Notes under the pieces: model-generated
Database searches by the model: none
Seen by the model: the letters and a program-made list of their open reading frames with translations, nothing else
What the model was told of the DNA's origin: nothing
Assembly: GCA_028690035.1 (NCBI GenBank)
Contig: JAQVCA010000004.1
Span: forward strand, 219,937 to 283,936
Direction: 5' to 3'
Length of the DNA stretch: 64,000 nt
Source: Comamonas sp.
GTDB taxonomy: Bacteria > Pseudomonadota > Gammaproteobacteria > Burkholderiales > Burkholderiaceae_C
Part shown: piece after piece, positions 1-7,930 of the stretch
How the letters are laid out: every line of letters starts with the position of its first letter
Numbering within the stretch: the first letter of the stretch is position 1
Program-made: the position numbers and the translations under genes

Positions 1-789
1 GGCCTCGCTGGCGTCCAGCTGGCCGGTGCCCACCGCGTACAGGGTGCGGGCGTTTTCGGTGCCAATAAAGGTGTTCTGGGCAAACCATTCGGGAATCAGC
101 TCGCCGCGCTCTTGGGCTTGGCGCAGGTCGCCGCCCAGCAGGCCCTGGCGGGTGGCAATGTCGGTGGCAATGGCCAGCGTGGCTTGCAGGCCGGTCGCGC
201 TGTTTACATCCAGTTCGCCGCGCAGCAGTTTTTGCGCCAGTGCGGCGCTTTGGGGTTGCTCTTGCAGCCACACGTCCACCGCGCTGCTGGCCCATTGGCG
301 TGCGCCGTCTTCCAGCACACTGCCTGCGGTGTGCAGCAGTTGCTGCTGCTCCAGGTCTTTGGCAAAGGCGATGCGGCTGATGTCGTTCCAGTCGCGTGGG
401 CTGGTGGGCATGTCCTCCGGGCTGGTTTGGCCCGACAGCAGCGCACTCAGCGCAGCCACGTCGGTGGGGCTGGCTTGGTGGTCGCTGGCAATGCGTTCAA
501 TCTGGCGGGCAATCCAGCTGCTGCGCGACTTACCTTGTTCCACATGGGCACGCAGATCGGTGCGCAGGTGGTGGCTTTGTTGCAGGTAGCTGGTGATGCT
601 ATCGGCAGTGGTGCGCGCGGCTTCGGGGCTTGCGCCGGTGCGCTGTACCAGTGCATTGGCCAGCCAATCGTTCAGCGTCTGGCTGGTATCGCGTTGGGCG
701 TACTGCAAGACCATTTCGGCCAGCAGGGCTGCCACGGGCTGGGCGGAAGGGGCGTTGTTCGGGGTGCTGGGGGTGGATGCAGTGGCCAT
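1..789 (-). CDS. Hypothetical protein, partial (runs off the left edge)
   Basis: An uninterrupted minus-strand frame of 263 codons starts at ATG 789 and has not stopped at base 1, so the C-terminus lies outside the window. The product is soluble-looking, rich in Ala, Gln, Ser and Thr, with no signal peptide or membrane segment in the visible part and several helix-like stretches. I do not recognise the family and assign no function. It is preferred over the plus-strand open frames in the same DNA because its codons show the G/C-rich third positions of neighbouring genes and its composition is protein-like. A small inverted repeat lies about 50 bases upstream of the start. Confidence 0.6.
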   Translation of the reverse strand, partial: MATASTPSTPNNAPSAQPVAALLAEMVLQYAQRDTSQTLNDWLANALVQRTGASPEAARTTADSITSYLQQSHHLRTDLRAHVEQGKSRSSWIARQIERIASDHQASPTDVAALSALLSGQTSPEDMPTSPRDWNDISRIAFAKDLEQQQLLHTAGSVLEDGARQWASSAVDVWLQEQPQSAALAQKLLRGELDVNSATGLQATLAIATDIATRQGLLGGDLRQAQERGELIPEWFAQNTFIGTENARTLYAVGTGQLDASEA

Positions 790-838
790 GGCGTTTTCGA
801 AGAGTTTGGGCTTGGGGTTCGAGCTTACCCGAGCGACT

Positions 839-855
839 ACGACAGATAGTGTCGT
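839..855. promoter_or_regulatory. Short inverted repeat upstream of the first gene
   Basis: The sequence acgaca (839-844) is repeated inverted as tgtcgt (850-855) with a 5-base loop. It sits about 50 bases upstream of the minus-strand start at 789, where an operator or leader hairpin could be. There is no further support for a function. Confidence 0.25.
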
Positions 856-970
856 TGCAGGGCTGGATCGCAGTGCCTGCGCCACCTTTTATTTGGCGGT
901 TTTTCAAATTTGAAGTGCTGTTGTTCCGGTGGATTCAAGAGAAACAGCATCAAAATTTTTCAGCCTTTTG

Positions 971-1047
971 GGCCTCTAGCCCTTATCCAGCAAGCGCAGA
1001 TAGCTATAAAAAACCCCGGCTCCGCATTCGCGGAGCCGGGGTTTTTT
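971..1047. repeat. Dispersed intergenic repeat fused to a terminator (copy A)
   Basis: This stretch contains the repeat module found elsewhere in the window (core 'cagcaagcgcagatagctat') followed directly by a GC-rich hairpin. Copy B at 2974-3049 is in the same orientation and differs only by one loop base and small length changes in the A and C runs. The two copies bracket the three-gene cassette 1057-2810. Confidence 0.85.
1008..1047. terminator. Bidirectional Rho-independent terminator
   Basis: A perfect stem, ccccggctccgc / gcggagccgggg (1014-1025 and 1030-1041), has a 4-base loop. A run of six A precedes it and six T follow, so it can end transcription from both sides. On the minus strand it closes the operon that ends at 1057. 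Confidence 0.9.
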
Positions 1048-1056
1048 ATCTCTGAC

Positions 1057-1821
1057 TTACACGCATACGCTGTACTCAGCCAAGATACTGTGCCCTGTAA
1101 GCGTTCGGAAGGGGCGGAGCACATCGAGCTGTGTTGTCTCGTTGTTCGATCCCTTCGGCAAAACGACCAGACTTTTGGGTTCTTCAGGTGGTCGAACTAA
1201 AACGCCCAGAAGATCAAAGGATGCTGATCCGTTGGGTGAGTCGAAAGACACCGTCATCCAGTCTCTGAACTTGGCTCTGTGCCACATGCCATGGCCCAAA
1301 AATGGCTGCAGGAGCGGTGAGTGGTCGGTGGTGTAGGACATGGGCGAAGCGGCGATTGGCAAGAGCTGCCGCATAAAGGAGCGGTCATTTACGCACTCGT
1401 AATTTCCACCTTCGCAGCAGCCGTCGCAAATGCCCACAAAGTGGTGGACTTGCAGGTTGGCATGGGCCAAGCGATCTCGCACCAGATTGTTGTCTTCCCA
1501 AATCAACACCCCGGTTTTTTCACCGCTGCGAAACATCACAAAGTCCTCGGTCTGTTCGAGCAAATCCAGCGGCTGTTGATAGGCAGAAAAATCCTCTGCC
1601 ACCATCTCCCAGGAGCTGTATTTTTTGTCGTTGTCTGAGAAAACGAACAGATCGCAGTCGAGCTGCATCACTGCCCAGAGCAAAGATGCACCGCTGCTGG
1701 GATAAAAGCACAGCCGCTGGTGTGGAGGAAATGCAAGGCGAAAGTCGCGGGGCTGGCGGTCTGCTCTGGATGCGCGGGGATGTCTGCGGTTGAATGTCAA
1801 TTTTGTCTCCTCGGTGTGCAT
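1057..1821 (-). CDS. Conserved-looking hypothetical protein with a Cys cluster
   Basis: The 254-residue product of the last gene in a three-gene minus-strand cassette. The start ATG at 1821 lies 38 bases after the end of the preceding gene, and the terminator at 1008-1047 follows the stop. Visible features are a mixed hydrophobic stretch around residues 40-62 ('FYPSSGASLLWAVMQLDCD') and a Cys-rich segment with C132, C135, C136 and C143 ('CDGCCEGGNYEC'), which could bind a metal. I do not recognise the family. Its only context clue is the pairing with a putative cysteine peptidase and a small HTH-like protein. Confidence 0.65.
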   Translation of the reverse strand: MHTEETKLTFNRRHPRASRADRQPRDFRLAFPPHQRLCFYPSSGASLLWAVMQLDCDLFVFSDNDKKYSSWEMVAEDFSAYQQPLDLLEQTEDFVMFRSGEKTGVLIWEDNNLVRDRLAHANLQVHHFVGICDGCCEGGNYECVNDRSFMRQLLPIAASPMSYTTDHSPLLQPFLGHGMWHRAKFRDWMTVSFDSPNGSASFDLLGVLVRPPEEPKSLVVLPKGSNNETTQLDVLRPFRTLTGHSILAEYSVCV

Positions 1822-1859
1822 ATTGATCTGGCTACTGCTGCGCTTTCAACTTCGCTCCC

Positions 1860-2420
1860 TTACAGCCCCCTCGGGTGATCCGCAGGCACCACCCGAAACA
1901 TTCTTTTGACGTATCGATCCAAGTATTCGTATTTGCTCAGCGGAATAGGGTCATCAAACTGGGTGTCGTACACCATGTCGCGATGCACCAGCACGAAGTG
2001 TGAACCGCAGATCCAGCCCGATTCATCGGGGGGCAGGCCAATCTGGTTAGCGTTGCTGGGTGAATAGATGCTGACGGTGAACAAGTCGTCATGTGCCAGT
2101 AATTCATCGACGTAGTAGCGCAACCGGCGTAAATCGGTGGAGCAGTAGGCCAGCTTCATGCCGTGACGCTGGAGATAGCGCGACCAGCTGACGGGGTCCT
2201 GTGTGTTGACGTGGGCGCGAACCTCAAGGGGCTCTTCGCGGGTGAGCAGGCTCAGGCCCGTAGGGACACAGCTGCCCCCGACTTGCACACGTGGTGTCAG
2301 GCGTAAATGGTGAAAAAAAGCCGGTTCAGGCGATGACCAAAACGCACTGCTATGGTCAAAAACAGGGCGTGCAGAGGTTGCAGGGGCTGCGGCTGGGGAG
2401 TTGGCGGTGTGGTTGGTCAT
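1860..2420 (-). CDS. Candidate papain-like (C39-type) cysteine peptidase
   Basis: A predicted 186-residue protein, taking ATG 2420; a TTG at 2462 in the same frame is an alternative, and neither has a clear Shine-Dalgarno. The arrangement Cys51 in 'GGSCVPTGLSLLT', then His141 in 'SHFVLVH', then Asp152 in 'VYDTQ' matches the order and local sequence style of papain-like peptidases such as C39 (Cys at a helix start, His before a strand, then Asp). That assignment is inference from motif shape only. No signal peptide is visible, so it should act in the cytoplasm. It sits between the HTH-like gene and the Cys-cluster gene and is probably cotranscribed with both. Confidence 0.55.
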   Translation of the reverse strand: MTNHTANSPAAAPATSARPVFDHSSAFWSSPEPAFFHHLRLTPRVQVGGSCVPTGLSLLTREEPLEVRAHVNTQDPVSWSRYLQRHGMKLAYCSTDLRRLRYYVDELLAHDDLFTVSIYSPSNANQIGLPPDESGWICGSHFVLVHRDMVYDTQFDDPIPLSKYEYLDRYVKRMFRVVPADHPRGL

Positions 2421-2486
2421 GGTGGTACGCAGTGATGGCGGGGGCTTTGTGCTCAGGGGCAAAAACAGGGGGCGGAAAGCTGCGTT

Positions 2487-2810
2487 TTAGTCCTCGTCCT
2501 CATCCGTGCCCGACAGCTCATCGGCATGCATGAACTCTCTGAGGATGGATTTAGGAACTGGGCGGTAATTCATCATCACCTTGTGATCGACCACCGCGAA
2601 GTAGTCCCCCAGGTCGGCCATGATGAAGCCCAGCTCCAGCGCTGCATCCTTGATTTCTTCGATCGCTATGTCGTCCAAGCGGCGGCGCTGGGCAAGCTGG
2701 CGCAAGGTACTGCGGGCAATCTTGAAGCGCCCCCGGTTCTTACCGCCGAACTCCCTGTCGTAAATTCTCTTGATCAACAGTGCGATCTCTTCGGGCATTT
2801 TTGCTTCCAT
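2487..2810 (-). CDS. Small HTH-like protein, first gene of the cassette
   Basis: A 107-residue, charged protein whose ATG at 2810 has an AGGAG Shine-Dalgarno about 8 bases upstream. Residues roughly 28-70 are basic then helical ('RSTLRQLAQRRRLDDIAIEEI') followed by two short hydrophobic strands, resembling a small helix-turn-helix or winged helix; the C-terminus is acidic (ends DEDED). The family is not recognised. As the promoter-proximal gene, preceded by an AT-rich region with an inverted repeat (2825-2866), it could be an autoregulator of the cassette, which is inference. Confidence 0.6.
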   Translation of the reverse strand: MEAKMPEEIALLIKRIYDREFGGKNRGRFKIARSTLRQLAQRRRLDDIAIEEIKDAALELGFIMADLGDYFAVVDHKVMMNYRPVPKSILREFMHADELSGTDEDED

Positions 2811-2824
2811 AGCTTCGACTCCTA

Positions 2825-2866
2825 AAAATTGTCCATGGGTTTGTATAGTGATCTATGGAGAATTTT
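2825..2866. promoter_or_regulatory. Inverted repeat, candidate operator of the cassette
   Basis: aaaattgtccat (2825-2836) and atggagaatttt (2855-2866) form an inverted repeat with 11 of 12 matching positions. A further 'tccat' lies at about 2880. The surrounding 2811-2970 is strongly AT-rich and lies just upstream of the HTH-like gene, where a promoter and operator are expected. Confidence 0.4.
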
Positions 2867-2973
2867 AGTTAAAAAATTATCCATTTCTAATTATTTTGAT
2901 CTTTTTTTGGTGCGCAAATCAAATGCAACATTGAAGTTTTCAAATTTTTGGACATCTTTTTTTTGTCTTTTTT

Positions 2974-3049
2974 GGCCTCTAGCCCTTATCCAGCAAGCGC
3001 AGATAGCTATGAAAAAACCCCCGGCTCCGCATTTGCGGAGCCGGGGGTT
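2974..3049. repeat. Dispersed intergenic repeat fused to a terminator (copy B)
   Basis: A second copy of the module at 971-1047, in the same orientation. Read on the minus strand, the hairpin (3018-3030 with 3035-3047) ends in a run of six T, so it also serves as the terminator of the hydroxylase gene that ends at 3079. Confidence 0.85.
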
Positions 3050-3078
3050 GTGTGTGCTAGCGCGGTGCTCAGTTCGCT

Positions 3079-4350
3079 CTAGTCGCGTAAAAACGGCGGG
3101 CGTGGCAGCTGGCTGCGCAGCAGGCGCCAGGGGCTGCGCCCGGTCAGCTGGGCCACGATGGCCGCTTTAAGCGGGGGCAGGTGCTGCGCCCCGGCCAGGA
3201 CGGCTTGGCGCAGCAGGCGCGGGCCGGGGTGGGCGTTGGTGAACAGTTTCACCACGGTGTTGGTGCCCTGGAAGATGGGCCAGGCGTGCAGGTGCTGGGC
3301 GCGGGCATAGGGTTGCAGCACGCTGGCGCTGCCCCAGTCGATGTCGGCATGCCAGGCGCCGACGATGGCGGCGCTCAGGCGCTCGACCCCGGCCAGCCCC
3401 AGGTTGAAGCCGTGCGCGGTGACGGGGTGCATGCCCACGGCGGCATCGCCCAGCAGGGCAAAGCGCTGGCCGCTGAAGCGCTGCGCGTAGGTGGCCACCA
3501 GCGGGTAGTGGTGGCGCTCGCCCACCAGCTCCATGGGGCCCAGGCGGTGGTCGAAATGTTCTTGCACCTGCGCGGTGAAGTCTTCGGGGCTCAGCGCCAG
3601 CAGGCGCGCGATGTCGGCGCTGTCGCTGGTGACGACGGCAGAGCACAGCAAGTCGCCGGTATCCGGGTCGGGCTGCAGCGGCAGGATGGCCAGGGTGCGT
3701 TCGTAGCCAAAGCATTCGTGCGCGACGTCGTGGTGCTCTAGGGTGTGGCGCATGCGGCAGACGATGACGCTGCGGCCAAAGTCGGTCAGCTGCGCGCCTA
3801 CGCCCAGCATGCGGCGTACGCTGGAAAAGCGGCTGTCGGCGGCCACGACCAAGGGCGCGCGCAGCGGTGCGGCGTCGATGCGCATGCCGTTGTCTTGTAC
3901 TTGGTAGTGGACCTGGGCGCAGTCGGGCAGCATCAGCACCTGGGTGACAGTGGCGTCGGTGAGCAGCTGCAGGCCCGGGGTGCCTTGTGCCTCTTCGTAA
4001 GCGCTGCGGCGCAGGGCGTGGTTGGGCACGATGCGGCCCAGCACGTCCATGTCGCTGCCGATGGTGTCGATGTCCAGCGTGGGGCGCGCACCCACAGGGC
4101 CATCGTGTACCACCGCTTGGCGGATGGCACCGCGCTCGTGCGGCAGCAGGCGCTGCCAGGTGCCCAGGCGCTCCAGGGTGGCAACGCTGGGGTGGGTGAG
4201 GGCGATTTCGCGCCCGTCGGGGGCCGGGTGGGCCAGTTGTGCTTCGGACTGCTGCTCCAGCACCGTAGCGTGCAAGCCCGCTTGGGCCAGGGACAAGGCC
4301 AGCGACAGACCCGCTGGGCCTGCACCCACAATCAGAACATCGGTATGCAT
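3079..4350 (-). CDS. ubiM: FAD-dependent ubiquinone hydroxylase, UbiH/UbiM family
   Basis: A flavoprotein monooxygenase of about 423 residues that should hydroxylate a polyprenyl-phenol intermediate of ubiquinone synthesis. The N-terminus has the dinucleotide fold ('DVLIVGAGPAGLSLALS'), and near residue 300 is the second FAD motif 'GDAAVGMHPVTAHGFNLGL', typical of the UbiH/Coq6 group. The 'VTAHGFN' form (rather than 'VAGQGFN') is what I associate with UbiM, the 5-demethoxyubiquinol 5-hydroxylase; the subfamily is inference and a generic UbiH-like hydroxylase is the alternative. The start is ATG 4350 or 4356, just before the Rossmann strand; upstream codons look non-coding. It is divergent from minC. 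Confidence 0.7.
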   Translation of the reverse strand: MHTDVLIVGAGPAGLSLALSLAQAGLHATVLEQQSEAQLAHPAPDGREIALTHPSVATLERLGTWQRLLPHERGAIRQAVVHDGPVGARPTLDIDTIGSDMDVLGRIVPNHALRRSAYEEAQGTPGLQLLTDATVTQVLMLPDCAQVHYQVQDNGMRIDAAPLRAPLVVAADSRFSSVRRMLGVGAQLTDFGRSVIVCRMRHTLEHHDVAHECFGYERTLAILPLQPDPDTGDLLCSAVVTSDSADIARLLALSPEDFTAQVQEHFDHRLGPMELVGERHHYPLVATYAQRFSGQRFALLGDAAVGMHPVTAHGFNLGLAGVERLSAAIVGAWHADIDWGSASVLQPYARAQHLHAWPIFQGTNTVVKLFTNAHPGPRLLRQAVLAGAQHLPPLKAAIVAQLTGRSPWRLLRSQLPRPPFLRD

Positions 4351-4528
4351 GGACATAGGAAAGAAGGTGGAGGTGGGCGTGCATTGTCGGCCCTTCTTTG
4401 ACACGGTTGCGCAACTTGGCGCAAAGCCATATACCCCTGCCGTGGTTGCGCAAGGCCGTCAAGGTACACTCGCGCCCCTGCGTGACTGTTTTTTGAACTG
4501 CCCTTTTCTGCTTACTTTCCTTTTTGCC

Positions 4529-5281
4529 ATGGCCGTCGATTCACAGGGCGTTGCCCGCTCCAGCTTTGATCTCAAAAGCGCGCAGTTACCGGTCTTGGCC
4601 ATTCTGCTGCGGGATGTGGATGTCACCACGCTGATTGCCGATCTGGCCCAGCGCTTGGCTGACGATCCCGACTTCTTTGACAACGATCCGGTGCTCATCG
4701 ACTTGCACTTGGTGCAGGACGCACCCGAGCCGATCGATTTTCCCAGGCTGCTGCAGGCATTGCGCCACCACCACACCTGCCCCGTGGCAGTGCGCGGTGG
4801 CTCGCCTGCGCAGATGCAGGCCGCCCAGGCTGCAGGGCTGGCCGTGGGCGACGATGCCGTGGTGGCGCGCCCGCCGGTGCGCGAGGTCGAGGTGGTGCGT
4901 GAAGTGCGCGTGGAGGTGCCGGTGCAGGTGGCTGTGGAGGCCCCGGCACGCCAGGCGTTGGTGATCGACAAGCCTTTGCGCTCGGGTCAGCAGGTGTACG
5001 CCAAGGGCAGCGATCTGGTGGTGTTGGCCATGGTCAGCTTTGGTGCCGAGGTGATTGCCGATGGCAATGTCCATGTTTATGCACCGCTGCGTGGTCGCGC
5101 GGTGGCTGGTGCGCGCGGTAACACCGAGGCACGCATCTTCAGTACCTGCATGCAGCCGCAGCTGCTGTCGATCGCGGGCAGCTACCGTGCCCTGGAATCG
5201 GACCTGCCCCCGAACGTGGCAGGCAAACCCGCGCAGGCACGCCTGGATGGTGATCGCCTGGTGATTGAGCCCCTGACCTGA
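4529..5281 (+). CDS. minC: Septum site-determining protein MinC
   Basis: A 250-residue inhibitor of FtsZ polymerisation, recruited to the membrane by MinD so that rings form only at midcell. Residues 10-110 match the N-terminal domain. A Val/Glu-rich linker (about 116-140, repeating 'VREV'-type units) joins it to the C-terminal beta-helix domain (about 150-250), which shows the conserved Gly-rich turns 'RSGQQVYAKG', 'DGNVHVYAPLRGRA' and 'GARGN'. ATG 4529 is chosen because homology begins soon after; the frame stays open upstream into the hydroxylase gene on the other strand. It is first in minCDE, 56 bases before minD. Confidence 0.95.
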   Translation: MAVDSQGVARSSFDLKSAQLPVLAILLRDVDVTTLIADLAQRLADDPDFFDNDPVLIDLHLVQDAPEPIDFPRLLQALRHHHTCPVAVRGGSPAQMQAAQAAGLAVGDDAVVARPPVREVEVVREVRVEVPVQVAVEAPARQALVIDKPLRSGQQVYAKGSDLVVLAMVSFGAEVIADGNVHVYAPLRGRAVAGARGNTEARIFSTCMQPQLLSIAGSYRALESDLPPNVAGKPAQARLDGDRLVIEPLT

Positions 5282-5337
5282 GCCTGCATGCCCAGCCCCC
5301 AGATTTCGGATATCGGATTGCTAAGGAAAAAGACCTT

Positions 5338-6150
5338 ATGAGCAAAATTATTGTTGTGACCTCCGGCAAGGGCGGCGTGGGCAAAACCACGACCAGCGCC
5401 AGCGTTGCCACAGGTTTGGCGTTGCGTGGCAAGAAAACAGCGGTGATCGATTTCGACGTGGGCCTGCGCAATCTGGACCTGATCATGGGCTGCGAGCGGC
5501 GCGTGGTGTACGACCTGATCAACGTCATCCAGGGCGAGGCCAACCTCAATCAGGCGCTGATCAAAGACAAGCAGTGCGAAAACCTGTTTGTGCTGGCCGC
5601 TTCGCAGACGCGCGACAAGGAGGCGCTGACCGAAGAGGGCGTGAAAAAGGTGCTGGACGATCTGACCGAGATGGGCTTTGAGTACATCCTGTGCGACTCT
5701 CCGGCAGGGATCGAAAGTGGTGCGCTGCTGGCCATGCGCTACGCCGAGGAGGCCCTGGTCACGACCAACCCCGAGGTGTCGTCTGTGCGCGACTCGGACC
5801 GTATTCTGGGCATGCTCAGCTCGCGCACCGATCGTGCCAAGCGCGGCGAGAGTGTGAAAGAGCATCTGCTCATCACGCGCTACAACCCGGCGCGCGTGGA
5901 GGAGGGGCAGATGCTGTCCATCAAGGACATCGAGGACATTCTGCGCATCCCGCTGATTGGGGTGATTCCTGAGTCGGAAATCGTGTTGCAGGCCTCCAAC
6001 CAGGGCATTCCGGTGATCCATATGAAAAGCTCAGATGCCGCCCAGGCGTATGAGGATGTGGTGGCCCGTTTGCTGGGTGAAACACGCCCGATGCGTTTTA
6101 CCGAAGCGGTCAAGCCCGGGTTGCTCAAGCGTCTTTTTGGTGGGAGGTAA
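5338..6150 (+). CDS. minD: Septum site-determining ATPase MinD
   Basis: A membrane-associated ParA-type ATPase of 270 residues, the usual family length. It shows the deviant Walker A motif 'GKGGVGKTTTS' (residues 10-20) with the signature lysine, the switch segment 'DFDVGLRNLD', and a C-terminal amphipathic membrane-targeting helix ('KPGLLKRLFGG'). ATP-bound dimers carry MinC to the membrane, and MinE stimulates hydrolysis to drive oscillation. ATG 5338 has an AGGA upstream, and minE starts only 6 bases after the stop. Confidence 0.98.
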   Translation: MSKIIVVTSGKGGVGKTTTSASVATGLALRGKKTAVIDFDVGLRNLDLIMGCERRVVYDLINVIQGEANLNQALIKDKQCENLFVLAASQTRDKEALTEEGVKKVLDDLTEMGFEYILCDSPAGIESGALLAMRYAEEALVTTNPEVSSVRDSDRILGMLSSRTDRAKRGESVKEHLLITRYNPARVEEGQMLSIKDIEDILRIPLIGVIPESEIVLQASNQGIPVIHMKSSDAAQAYEDVVARLLGETRPMRFTEAVKPGLLKRLFGGR

Positions 6151-6156
6151 ATCAGC

Positions 6157-6420
6157 ATGTCCATTCTTTCCATGCTGCTGGGGGAGAAAAAAACGTCTGC
6201 CAACGTGGCGAAAGAGCGCCTGCAAATCATTTTGGCGCGCGAAAGCACCGGCGGCCCACGCACCCAGCCCGACTATCTGCCGGCACTGCAAAAAGAGTTG
6301 ATGGCGGTGGTGTCCAAGTACGTCGAGATCAACCTGAACGATATCAAGGTCAACTTTGAGCGTCAGGACAATCTGGAGGTGCTGGAAGTCAAGGTGGAAT
6401 TGCCCGACAGCGCACGCTAG
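6157..6420 (+). CDS. minE: Cell division topological specificity factor MinE
   Basis: A protein of 87 residues, normal for MinE. The N-terminal third ('[23 protein letters not shown]') contains the MinD-binding, anti-MinCD helix, and the C-terminal half is the dimerisation domain. It displaces MinC and triggers MinD ATP hydrolysis. It follows minD by 6 bases and is followed by a strong terminator, so the operon is minC-minD-minE. Confidence 0.97.
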   Translation: MSILSMLLGEKKTSANVAKERLQIILARESTGGPRTQPDYLPALQKELMAVVSKYVEINLNDIKVNFERQDNLEVLEVKVELPDSAR

Positions 6421-6457
6421 GTGCCGGGAGGCAGGTGTATGGCATATCCCAACACAT

Positions 6458-6486
6458 AAGGCGGCCTGAAAGGCCGCCTTTGTTTT
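6458..6486 (+). terminator. Terminator of minCDE
   Basis: A perfect 10-bp stem (6458-6467 with 6471-6480) around a 3-base loop is followed by a T-rich tail, 38 bases after the minE stop. Confidence 0.9.
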
Positions 6487-6515
6487 TGATCGTGGCGCCC
6501 AGGATGTGCGCCAAT

Positions 6516-7049
6516 TTATGTGGGCTGTGGGGCCAGCTGCAGGCCCAGATGTCCGCCGTGGTAGAGCAAAGGGGCTGCGGGTTGGTGGCGGCACTGCATC
6601 ACCTGACCGAGCATGATCATGTGGTCGCCGCCGTCGTAGCGGTTGCGCAGCACGCACTCAAAGACCGCTGCCGCACCGTCCAGGATGGGCACGCCCTGGG
6701 CGTTGGGTTGCCAGGCGACATGATCAAAGCGATCGGACATTTTGGAAGAAAAGCGCAGCGCCAAGTCGATCTGGTTCAGCGCCAGCACGTGGATGGCGTA
6801 ATGCTGGCTGCGCTCAAACACCGGGCGCAGTGCCGTGGCGCGGCCCAGGCACCACAGCACCAGCGGTGGTGCCAGCGATACCGAACTGAACGAACTGACC
6901 GTCATGCCCACGGGCTGGCCCTGGGCATCGGCGGTGGTGACGATGGTCACCCCGGTGGCAAATTGCCCCAGGGCATCGCGCAACTGGCGCTCGGTAAACG
7001 GGACGGGGTGTGGGTTGGGGGGAGCGGTGGTGGTGGGCAGGGTGGTCAT
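6516..7049 (-). CDS. Flavin reductase-like domain protein
   Basis: A 177-residue protein of the split-barrel flavin reductase family, which uses NAD(P)H to reduce free or bound FMN/FAD, often for a partner monooxygenase. The family start 'LRDALGQFATGVTIVTT' (about residues 23-39), followed by 'GMTVSSFSSVSLAPPLVL', is diagnostic; 'GDHMIMLGQV' near residue 142 is the conserved His-containing strand. No oxygenase partner is adjacent, so the substrate system is unknown. It is transcribed alone and converges on the minCDE terminator. Confidence 0.85.
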   Translation of the reverse strand: MTTLPTTTAPPNPHPVPFTERQLRDALGQFATGVTIVTTADAQGQPVGMTVSSFSSVSLAPPLVLWCLGRATALRPVFERSQHYAIHVLALNQIDLALRFSSKMSDRFDHVAWQPNAQGVPILDGAAAVFECVLRNRYDGGDHMIMLGQVMQCRHQPAAPLLYHGGHLGLQLAPQPT

Positions 7050-7240
7050 GCAAATAGTGGCGGGTGACGCCAGCGTGCGTGCGACAAGAGGCGCAGGCTG
7101 ATTCAGGAGATGGGCGCGATTATCCTGTTTGTCACAAAGATGGTGTATGCCATGGCCATCTGGCGCGCATGGGGTGATTTGTTGGTAACTTCTGCGCCTG
7201 TTCCTGTTTGCCTTGAAACCGTGAAAGAAAGCGACTTGCC

Positions 7241-7879
7241 ATGCTGCATTACCACACCATCCCCGTGACGGCTTTTCAACAAAACTGCTCCCTGCTGTGG
7301 TGCGACCAGACGCACGAGGCGGCGGTCATCGATCCCGGCGGCGATCTGGACACCATCCTGGCCCAGGTGCAGCAGCGTGGCCTGCACCTGGTGGCGATCT
7401 GGCTGACGCATGCGCATATCGACCATGCCGGTGGCACCGCCGAGCTGAGCGCGCGCCTGCAGCTGCCTATCGTGGGCCCGCACCAGGGCGACCAGTTCTG
7501 GATCGATGGCCTGCCCCAGCAAAGTATCCGCTTTGGTTTTCCGCCTGCAGGCGCTTTCGTGCCCACGCGCTGGCTGCAGGATGGCGACACCGTGCAGGTG
7601 GGCCAGGAGGTGCTGCACGTACGCCATACCCCGGGCCACACACCTGGCCACGTGGTGTTCCACGCGCCGCAAATCCAGCGCTGCTTTGTGGGCGATGTGC
7701 TGTTTGCGGGCAGCATCGGACGCACGGATTTTCCGCAGGGCAACCACCAGCAGCTCATTGACAGCATCACCCAGCGTCTGTGGCCCATGGGCAATGAGAC
7801 GGTGTTCATCCCCGGCCATGGCCCCGAGAGCAGCTTTGGCCACGAGCGGCGCACCAACCCGTTTGTGGGCAATACCTGA
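7241..7879 (+). CDS. MBL-fold metallo-hydrolase, glyoxalase II-like (YcbL type)
   Basis: A 212-residue metallo-beta-lactamase-fold hydrolase. The metal ligands are all visible: H57, H59, D61 and H62 in 'THAHIDHAGG', H133 in 'PGHTPGH', D152 in 'GDVLF', and H193 in 'PGHGP'. It lacks the C-terminal helical domain of true glyoxalase II and has the short length of the YcbL group, thioester hydrolases of poorly known substrate. The closely following gene is unrelated signalling, so the context says nothing about substrate. Confidence 0.88.
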   Translation: MLHYHTIPVTAFQQNCSLLWCDQTHEAAVIDPGGDLDTILAQVQQRGLHLVAIWLTHAHIDHAGGTAELSARLQLPIVGPHQGDQFWIDGLPQQSIRFGFPPAGAFVPTRWLQDGDTVQVGQEVLHVRHTPGHTPGHVVFHAPQIQRCFVGDVLFAGSIGRTDFPQGNHQQLIDSITQRLWPMGNETVFIPGHGPESSFGHERRTNPFVGNT

Positions 7880-7930
7880 TAGTGGGAGGCGCTGGCGCGG
7901 TGTAGGCTGGTGTGGATGCAAGGACAGCTC

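Noticed and set aside
3167..4462. A 431-codon minus-strand frame overlapping the UbiM-like gene
   Set aside because: An Arg/Pro/His-rich out-of-frame translation of the hydroxylase gene.
4430..4528. A -35/-10 pair for minC around 'ttgcgc' and 'tacact'
   Set aside because: The spacing is about 13 bases, too short for a normal sigma-70 promoter.
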